NCBI RefSeq assembly: GCF_020091585.1
Contig: NZ_CP083582.1
Location: 2,480,001 to 2,544,000 of the forward strand
DNA from: Kovacikia minuta CCNUW1
Lineage (GTDB): Bacteria; Cyanobacteriota; Cyanobacteriia; Leptolyngbyales; Leptolyngbyaceae
Reading direction: 5' to 3'
DNA length: 64,000 nucleotides
Below, one piece after another: positions 62,587-64,000 of the stretch. A program made the translations under genes and the position numbers. Each line of letters opens with the position of its first letter. Position 1 is the stretch's first letter. The notes beneath the pieces were generated by a model, which did no database searches, was not told the origin of the DNA, and was given only the letters and a program-made list of their open reading frames with translations.

Positions 62587-64000
62587 TCACTCTGACTCAA
62601 CAGCCCCCAAAGCAACCAGTGACGCTTTCTGCGCCTCAGTCAGACCTGTAACACCTGTAATGTTCATGCCCTCATAAGGTGCTGGTAAATGCATTGTTTT
62701 CACACAATTAGCAGTTACTATATCCCATAGTTTTATTAGACCATCCCAATCACCGCTAGCAAATAATAATCCATTAGGACTAATGGCAATTGAATCTATG
62801 CTGCTTGTATGAGCATAAAGCGTTCTGATACACTCTCCAGTTTCAGTTTGCCAGAGTCTTATAGTTCTGTCTTGGCTGCCAGTAACCAGTATCAAACCAT
62901 CAGTGCTAAAGGCAATTGATGTAATCCAGTTCGTATGTCCTTGAAGGATTCTAATACATTGTCCTGTTTCGATCTGCCAAACCCTCACTGTCGAGTCAGT
63001 ACCACTGCAACCAGCAAGTAATTGACCATCAGGACTAATGGCAACAGAAATTATCCACTTGGCGGATCCATAAATATTGTTGATGCATTGCCAAGTATTA
63101 ACATTCCAAAGTCTTATTTTGTGGTCTGCACCACTACTTATGAGCATTTGCCCATCAGGACTAAAGCAGAGAGAGTGAACCCGATACTCATGCGCTTGAA
63201 AAGCTTGAATACACTGACCTGTGCTTACCACCCATATTCTTATTGTTTGCTCATTTCCAGCACTCGCAAGTATTTGACCATCAGGGCTAAAAGCAATTGA
63301 CTGTAAAGCATCAGTATGCCCATGAAAGGTTTTAATGCATTGTCCCGTACAAATTTGCCAAAGCTTTACTGTTTGATCATGGCTACCGCTAGCAAGCAGC
63401 TGTCCACAAGGGCTAAACTTAGCTGCTGCAACCCAGTCAATATGACCTTTGAGGGTTCGAGTACATTGTCCCGTACTCACTTCCCAAAGCCTTATTTCTT
63501 CACCGCCGCTACCACTAGCAAGTAACTGCCCACTAGGATTAAAAGCAACTGCCCCTACCATATTTGAATAGCCTTGAATTGCCTTAATACATCGTCCTGT
63601 GCCGACTTGCCAGAGTTTGGCGGTTGAATCCTCACTACCACTGGCTAGAAGTTCTCCATTGGGACTAAAGGCAATTGATGAGACCCAACTAGTATGACCA
63701 GCACAGATCTTCAAACATTTTGCATCACTGACTTGCCAAATTCTTACATTTCGATCCCTACTTCCAGCAGCTAGCAACTGACCATCTGGGCTAAAAGCTG
63801 TTGATAAACCCCAATTAGTACATCCAAGGAAAGTTTGAATACATTCTGCTGTGTTGATCTTCCACAGCTTTACAACATTGTCGTCGCCACTGCTGGCAAG
63901 TAGCTGACCCTTAGGGTGAAATGTGAGTGAACGAACACATCCCTTATGCGCTTGAAAGGACTTGATGGGTTGCCAAGTACCAACTTGCCAGAAGCAGATT
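62587..64000 (-). CDS. WD40-repeat protein, 5' end outside window (likely STAND NTPase-WD40)
   Basis: The open frame runs to the window edge, giving about 470 residues made of ten complete WD40 repeats and part of an eleventh, each about 42 residues with 'GH....V.SIAFSPDGQLLASGS.D.TI.LW...TGQCI'. The C-terminus 'APYEGMNITGVTGLTEAQKA' is a tail I associate with large cyanobacterial NB-ARC/NACHT-WD40 proteins. The domain upstream cannot be seen. High repeat identity indicates recent repeat turnover. It is convergent with the tniQ remnants and may be transposon cargo. Confidence 0.85.
   Translation of the reverse strand, partial: ICFWQVGTWQPIKSFQAHKGCVRSLTFHPKGQLLASSGDDNVVKLWKINTAECIQTFLGCTNWGLSTAFSPDGQLLAAGSRDRNVRIWQVSDAKCLKICAGHTSWVSSIAFSPNGELLASGSEDSTAKLWQVGTGRCIKAIQGYSNMVGAVAFNPSGQLLASGSGGEEIRLWEVSTGQCTRTLKGHIDWVAAAKFSPCGQLLASGSHDQTVKLWQICTGQCIKTFHGHTDALQSIAFSPDGQILASAGNEQTIRIWVVSTGQCIQAFQAHEYRVHSLCFSPDGQMLISSGADHKIRLWNVNTWQCINNIYGSAKWIISVAISPDGQLLAGCSGTDSTVRVWQIETGQCIRILQGHTNWITSIAFSTDGLILVTGSQDRTIRLWQTETGECIRTLYAHTSSIDSIAISPNGLLFASGDWDGLIKLWDIVTANCVKTMHLPAPYEGMNITGVTGLTEAQKASLVALGAVESE

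Overview
This is a cyanobacterial chromosome segment. The direct evidence is phycobilisome and photosystem genes (nblA, a cpcT-type bilin lyase, psbV, psbV2, petE, petJ), an NTRC-type thioredoxin reductase, and many GCGATCGC (HIP1) octamers. Intergenic spaces are packed with short tandem and dispersed repeats. A PTPA-type C-terminal sorting signal and this repeat style suggest a filamentous Leptolyngbya-like organism, but that is inference.

Layout. 1-7 kb: a cut-off Nudix gene, a frameshifted DUF790 nuclease-like gene, repeats, nblA behind a long leader, an aminotransferase, a thioredoxin and a DUF4912 protein. 7-17 kb: DUF2993 protein, cdsA, cbiT, an Orn/Lys/Arg decarboxylase carrying intergenic repeat sequence inside its frame, gdhA, a cpcT-codA pair and a GNAT acetyltransferase. 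17-25 kb: a PAS/GAF histidine kinase, cobO, and a deoxyhypusine synthase homologue behind an 0.9-kb spacer with a nested hairpin cluster (candidate ncRNA). 25-30 kb: the electron-carrier cluster psbV-psbV2-petE-petJ followed by a rhomboid protease, then accD. 30-38 kb: a squalene/phytoene-synthase-like protein, NTRC, an alpha-amylase with CBM20, and a PadR regulator with a perfect palindromic operator followed by a Fur-family regulator. 38-50 kb: a secreted protein joining a porin-type SLH/coiled-coil N-terminus to a YfbK-like vWA domain, a Rieske oxygenase, a Uma2 protein, a GHL10 protein, a FAD oxidoreductase, a saccharopine-dehydrogenase-like enzyme and a complete IS30 element. 50-60.6 kb: a frameshifted gamma-glutamyltransferase, a DUF952 gene whose end was rewritten by a MITE, a beta-helix/SLH protein, moeA (again with repeat sequence inside the frame) and a glycosyltransferase-TPR protein.

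The right edge (60.65-64 kb) is the most unusual part. A TGT-starting end with four CATAAGTTG-type repeats begins 18 bp after the glycosyltransferase stop codon. It is followed by a broken TnsC/TniB-like ATPase tail, a frameshifted short TniQ, the C-terminal piece of a second TniQ, and a WD40-repeat gene that runs out of the window. I read this as one end of a decayed Tn7-like (possibly CRISPR-associated) transposon, with the WD40 gene as possible cargo.

Functionally the window mixes photosynthetic electron transfer and pigment turnover, cobalamin and molybdopterin synthesis, envelope proteins and mobile DNA. Few long operons are visible. The clearest co-oriented groups are psbV-psbV2-petE-petJ-rhomboid, cpcT-codA, PadR-Fur and the small membrane protein/DUF952 pair.
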